From CAYQUC01 sp964514215 (GTDB lineage: Bacteria > Pseudomonadota > Gammaproteobacteria > UBA6429 > Thiohalophilaceae), in contig CAZEPW010000020.1 of assembly GCA_964514215.1 (NCBI GenBank), positions 1 to 49,682 on the forward strand: 49,682 nt of DNA. The letters are read 5' to 3'. The translations under genes and the position numbers were made by a program. Numbering within the stretch: the stretch's first letter is position 1; the number at the start of each line of letters is the position of its first letter. The notes beneath the pieces are model-generated. The model had not been told where the DNA came from. It saw only the letters and a program-made list of their open reading frames with translations, and made no database searches. Of this stretch, positions 46,436 through 49,682 are shown in pieces.

Positions 46436-47947
46436 ATGGGAATTGAAAAAAAACAAATTTTCAATAATAAAAATGGCAATAAAATTTTATATGTCGCAAG
46501 CGAAGTCTACCCGTTAATTAAGACCGGCGGTCTTGGAGATGTTGCCGGCAGTTTACCCATCGCTTTAACTAAACAGGCTTGTGATGTTCGTATTGTATTA
46601 CCCTGTTATGCCAATATACGCTCAAAATTTAAAAAAATTAAATCATTAACAACGTTCCAGCTTAAAGGTAAAGAAATAAATATCCTAGAAGCAATATTAC
46701 CGGGCAGCCGTGTTAAGTGCTGGTTAGTAGATTATGCACCTTACTTTGATCGTAGTGGTACACCCTATTCCGATATCAATGGCATCGACTGGCCAGACAA
46801 TGCGTTTAGGTTTGATTTATTGTGTGAAGTTTCTGTCATGCTAGCCTGCAACCAACTCGAATTAAATTGGTACGCCAATGTGGTACATTGCAATGATTGG
46901 CAAACGGGGTTGATTCCTGTTTATTTACAACAATATTCAATACGCCCTGCTTGTGTTTTTACAATACATAATTTGGCGTATCAAGGTTTATTTCCTAAAA
47001 CAGTATTTGAGCAATTAAAACTCGATAAATCACTTTGGTCTTTTGAAGGACTCGAGTTTTATGGCCAACTATCTTTTATGAAAGGTGGTTTAGTCTTTGC
47101 CGATGAAGTTAATACTGTTAGTCCACGTTATGCTGAGGAAATCACCAGTAAAAAATATGGACATGGCTTAGATGGCCTATTGCGTTACCGAAAAAATAAT
47201 CTCTCGGGTATATTAAATGGTATTGATACTAAAATATGGCATCCTTGGAAAGACTCCATGTTATACATGAACTACAATGCTAATAATCTGGATAAAAAAC
47301 ATAGCAATAAAATAGCAGTTCAAAGTATGTTTAATTTTCCAAAAAATAAAAATACATTTTTATTAGGCATGGTTAGCCGAATTGTCGAACAAAAGGGTTT
47401 TAAAGAAATTATTGCAGCACTTCCAAAACTTAGTAACTTAAATATTCAAGTCATTATCCTCGGCTGTGGCGACCGTAGCTACGAACAACAATTAACGAAA
47501 CTCGCTAACAAATATCCAAAATTAATCGCAGTTAAAATTGGTTATAGTGAAAATATCGCTCACATGATTACCGCAGGTGCTGATGCTTATTTGATGCCAT
47601 CAACCTTTGAACCTTGCGGATTAAGCCAGCTCTATGCTTTGCGTTACGGCACCATTCCAATTGTACGAAATGTCGGTGGGCTTACCGATTCAGTAAACGA
47701 TTATAACTCAAAAAATAAAAACATTAAACGCGCCACTGGAATTGTAATTAGAGATGAACAATCGGAAGATTTGATGCAAGCAATAAAACGCTGTCGAGAA
47801 GCTTATTTAGATAAAAAAAGCTGGCACAAACTACAACGAAACGGCATGCACCAAGACTTTTCTTGGCGCGTCAGTGCTGAAAAATATTTAGATTTATATT
47901 CCAAAGCAATGCAAATTAACTTACAACCTTTATACGCAGCTCAATAA
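46436..47947 (+). CDS. glgA: Glycogen synthase (GT5)
   Basis: Adds glucose from ADP-glucose to the growing chain. The 503-residue chain begins with a short extension, then ILYVASEVYPLIKTGGLGDV with the K-T-G-G-L loop (Lys29) that binds ADP-glucose. It also has VVHCNDWQTGL, FTIHNLAYQG, VNTVSPRYAEEI, LSGILNGID and the C-terminal MPSTFEPCGLSQLYA motif with catalytic Glu. It lies 18 bases behind glgB. The stop is 1 base from the end of the convergent SAP gene. Confidence 0.97.
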   Translation: MGIEKKQIFNNKNGNKILYVASEVYPLIKTGGLGDVAGSLPIALTKQACDVRIVLPCYANIRSKFKKIKSLTTFQLKGKEINILEAILPGSRVKCWLVDYAPYFDRSGTPYSDINGIDWPDNAFRFDLLCEVSVMLACNQLELNWYANVVHCNDWQTGLIPVYLQQYSIRPACVFTIHNLAYQGLFPKTVFEQLKLDKSLWSFEGLEFYGQLSFMKGGLVFADEVNTVSPRYAEEITSKKYGHGLDGLLRYRKNNLSGILNGIDTKIWHPWKDSMLYMNYNANNLDKKHSNKIAVQSMFNFPKNKNTFLLGMVSRIVEQKGFKEIIAALPKLSNLNIQVIILGCGDRSYEQQLTKLANKYPKLIAVKIGYSENIAHMITAGADAYLMPSTFEPCGLSQLYALRYGTIPIVRNVGGLTDSVNDYNSKNKNIKRATGIVIRDEQSEDLMQAIKRCREAYLDKKSWHKLQRNGMHQDFSWRVSAEKYLDLYSKAMQINLQPLYAAQ

Positions 47948-47948
47948 T

Positions 47949-48164
47949 TTAGCTCACCGATACTAACTGAGGCTTTCGCGCAACAGAAAAGCAGTCCACA
48001 CGCCAACAACAGTCGGCTTGATTACACTGCCCCTGAAAAGCAGTTGCAAAACAATCAAAATTACCTTCAGTTCTTTGAATTTCAAGAATTAAATTCATTT
48101 TTGATAGTTTACCTGTTTTAATACCGATGGACTTAGCGATGTCACGTATTTCTTGTATCTGCAT
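47949..48164 (-). CDS. Small SAP/Rho-N-like protein with a cysteine cluster
   Basis: 71 residues from the ATG at 48164. The TTG at 48176 is part of the ribosome site TTGGAG. Residues 1-30 (MQIQEIRDIAKSIGIKTGKL, then SKMNLILEIQRTEGNF) form a helix-turn-helix-like SAP/Rho N-terminal fold that usually binds DNA or RNA. Then five cysteines follow in 23 residues (FDCFAT, GQCNQADCCWRVDCF), probably a zinc site. Similar small proteins are widespread in proteobacteria, with unknown function. Confidence 0.8.
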   Translation of the reverse strand: MQIQEIRDIAKSIGIKTGKLSKMNLILEIQRTEGNFDCFATAFQGQCNQADCCWRVDCFSVARKPQLVSVS

Positions 48165-48351
48165 GTTTTTCTCCAATTGTGGAATAAGCAGTAGAATGCT
48201 CCACTAGAAAGCCTAGTCGTATCAGGAGACAAGATCAAATTCACTAGTAAAATTTATTTAACACACTAGAATTGTATTTATGTAATTTTCAGAAAGGAAT
48301 AAAAATTTAACAATAAAGCTGACTCAGAGAAACAACAAACGCAGAATATAA

Positions 48352-48373
48352 ATGGGGCTAATTAAAGCCCCAT
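48352..48373 (-). terminator. Terminator of the secreted-protein gene
   Basis: ATGGGGCT / AGCCCCAT, an 8-bp stem with a 6-base loop, 25 bases after the stop. On the minus strand TTTATATT follows. Confidence 0.8.
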
Positions 48374-48398
48374 CGTAACTAGTACTTTTTTCTATAAA

Positions 48399-49067
48399 TT
48401 ATAGGATTGGATCATGTATCGCAATTGTACAATTCGAAACACCTTTACCATTAAAGTCAGCATCAAAAGTAAATGTACCGTTTAAGCAAAGCGTTCCTAC
48501 TTTATTCGCATAAGCGCCTTCACCACTAATTTCACGAACACCAGCACAACCAGCCATACGTAATGCCATTGTTCCAGTCACAGCAGGATCTTCAACAGGA
48601 CCTAAACGAGGAAATGCACGACCCGTTAATTTTTCTACAAATTTAAAAGTTGAACCATTAACCTGCATTCTGAAATCATCCATCATAGTCCAAGGCATTG
48701 TTTCTGGTAGTAAACTCCAATCGCCTGTTAGTCCAAAAAAGCTAACATCAAATAAAGCAGTAGCCGAAACACTTCCTATAGTGTTAAATGTTCCTAGAGT
48801 TTCACCGGTATTGCCATCCGTAACTGTTGCATAAACAGTTCCGGCAATAGGATATAAAATACTGACATTATCAGGATTAGTAGGATCACCATTAACATTA
48901 CCATTAGAATCAAGAAAGCCACCAATTGCGCCATCAACTTCTGATATGGTATTTTCAACCGTTAAATTAGGCGAGTTTGGATTAATCAGGCGAGAATCAG
49001 CAGCGTGTAGTGTTACTGAAGTTAACAATGTTGCAGTAAGCACTAAAGATTTTACTATATTTTTCAT
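48399..49067 (-). CDS. Secreted protein of unknown function
   Basis: I do not recognise a family. 222 residues with a signal peptide ending SVTLHAADS. The mature part is Gly-, Asn- and Thr-rich and looks all-beta (TVYATVTDGNTGETLGTFN; SATALFDVSFFGLTGDW). Three cysteines occur in the last third (MAGCAGVRE, GTLCLNGTF, VSNCTIAIH). No anchor or sorting signal is visible. AAGGG before the ATG and a terminator make it a single-gene unit. A CRP-like site lies 183 bases upstream. Confidence 0.75.
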   Translation of the reverse strand: MKNIVKSLVLTATLLTSVTLHAADSRLINPNSPNLTVENTISEVDGAIGGFLDSNGNVNGDPTNPDNVSILYPIAGTVYATVTDGNTGETLGTFNTIGSVSATALFDVSFFGLTGDWSLLPETMPWTMMDDFRMQVNGSTFKFVEKLTGRAFPRLGPVEDPAVTGTMALRMAGCAGVREISGEGAYANKVGTLCLNGTFTFDADFNGKGVSNCTIAIHDPIL

Positions 49068-49249
49068 TAATTTTTTCCCTTGTTACGTAGAGTCCGACAG
49101 AAGAAACAAAACTTAACTCATTTGTCTCTTAAATATAAGATATAAAATTAAATTTCTATTAAATAATTATCGTTATAAAATATTTAACTTTATCCTTGAG
49201 GATCATAGTATTTTTATTTTTTTTAAAAGTGAATTTTTAATTTAATCTT
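49068..49249. other. Upstream region of the secreted-protein gene
   Basis: AT-rich DNA without an ORF, between the secreted-protein start and the CRP-like site. It presumably holds the promoter; several TATAAT-like hexamers are present and I cannot choose among them. Confidence 0.4.
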
Positions 49250-49267
49250 GTGTGAGATGCTTCACAC
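49250..49267. promoter_or_regulatory. CRP/Vfr-type binding site
   Basis: TGTGAGATGCTTCACA (49251-49266) has both perfect half-sites of the TGTGA-N6-TCACA consensus, and the arms extend one more base on each side. It lies 183 bases before the secreted-protein start, on the side of its promoter. Confidence 0.6.
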
Positions 49268-49369
49268 TACACATGGCTTAAATGTCAGTGTTGAGTACTG
49301 GTTATCACTTACACCTTCATCACAACAATTATTGTTAAATATGTTTATTTCAAATTTAATAATTTGATA

Positions 49370-49604
49370 AAATATTTTGCACACTCAATGCCATAACCTT
49401 GAGCAGAATCAACTCCTAAGCGTTGTAATTTGTGTACCATGATATCATTTTCTAGAAATTCTGCGATAGTTGATATCCCTTAACTTGGCCCATAGGGTTA
49501 ATTAATTCGAGCATCGCTACCATGGGTTTCCAAAAAATCAACATCGGGTGCTGGAAGATAAGTAAAAGAAGACATTCCACGACCAACATCATCAAGCGAA
49601 ATTT
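49370..49604 (-). pseudogene. Broken EAL-domain (c-di-GMP phosphodiesterase) remnant
   Basis: Reverse-strand translation gives SLDDVGRGMSSFTYLPAPDV, then DFLETHGSDARIN and a stop. In a shifted frame ELINPMGQVKG follows, and after another shift ISTIAEFLEN and the last stretch HKLQRLGVDSAQGYGIECA. These are the DDFG loop, the VDYLKIDGSFVRDI region, the TIAEFVE motif and the LREIGVDYAQGYGIG tail of EAL domains. Frameshifts, a stop and a shortened middle make it non-functional. The 5' part is missing: homology ends 23 bases from the terminal repeat, which probably interrupted the gene. Confidence 0.85.
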
Positions 49605-49627
49605 AAGATCGTTATTCTTTTATTAAC

Positions 49628-49678
49628 TAACCTGAACTCGGGATAAGAAAAATATTTATAGCTGTTCAAAAATGCTAT
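49628..49678. repeat. Right copy of the 51-bp inverted repeat
   Basis: Reverse complement identical to bases 1-51. Its inner edge (TAACCTGAACTCGGGATAAG) lies beside the EAL remnant. See the left copy. Confidence 0.85.
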
Positions 49679-49682
49679 GCGA

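Noticed and set aside
1..49682. CRISPR array, rRNA, complete transposase or integrase
   Set aside because: None seen on either strand; only the two short inverted end repeats point to a mobile element.

Overview
The window looks like chromosomal DNA of an AT-rich gammaproteobacterium. Several products are close to the E. coli type: the ABC-F protein YbiT has the family length of 530 residues once its TTG start is used, and PurT, YcgN, SprT, RecQ and the glycogen enzymes are also present. A YeeE/YedE pair and a DsrE-like protein hint at reduced-sulfur handling. I cannot name the genus from the sequence alone. I found no tRNA, rRNA, CRISPR array or complete insertion sequence.

Layout. 1-4027 (minus): an NhaD/ArsB-type antiporter, a tandem universal stress protein and a two-helix membrane protein in one tight operon, then an MscS channel. 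4248-5501: a small ferredoxin-like protein with its own terminator and an unrecognised 326-residue protein. 5772-9487: an Old Yellow Enzyme / TetR / spermidine-synthase-like cluster whose promoter carries two matching operators, divergent from a YeeE/YedE pair. 9632-12478: YcgN, a soluble PDC-type sensor protein and PurT. 12560-16851: an ArsR - AHSA1 - secreted protein operon with a 24-bp palindrome on its promoter, SprT with a POT peptide transporter, a small FHA protein and a cold-shock protein. 17056-29417: YbiT, a periplasmic OB-fold-like protein, RecQ, an HDOD protein and an AddAB-like helicase-nuclease pair. 29502-34461: YfiR, a hybrid histidine kinase and a REC-EAL phosphodiesterase as one operon, plus a lone CheY-like protein. 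34982-36579: DsrE-like and MarR genes, divergent, then a small secreted protein. 36777-47947: a glycogen locus (glgP; glgC-GH57-malQ on the minus strand; glgB-glgA on the plus strand). 47949-49067: a small SAP/Cys protein and a secreted protein of unknown function.

Both ends of the window carry the same 51 bp in inverted orientation (1-51 and 49628-49678). The right copy lies directly beside a broken EAL-domain gene. This looks like two copies of one repeated mobile element where the assembly stopped.

Most notable points. (1) The YfiR operon: YfiR normally holds back a CHASE8-HAMP diguanylate cyclase (YfiN), but here the YfiN-like sensory half sits on a hybrid histidine kinase, followed by a c-di-GMP phosphodiesterase with a receiver domain. 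(2) An ArsR promoter whose -10 element, palindromic operator and start codon overlap, which predicts a leaderless, self-repressed message. (3) A TetR / Old Yellow Enzyme promoter with two near-identical 16-bp operators spaced 30 bp apart. (4) A CRP-type site with perfect half-sites near the right end. The glycogen genes together cover ADP-glucose formation, chain growth, branching, phosphorolysis and glucan remodelling, so the cell probably stores and recycles glycogen.
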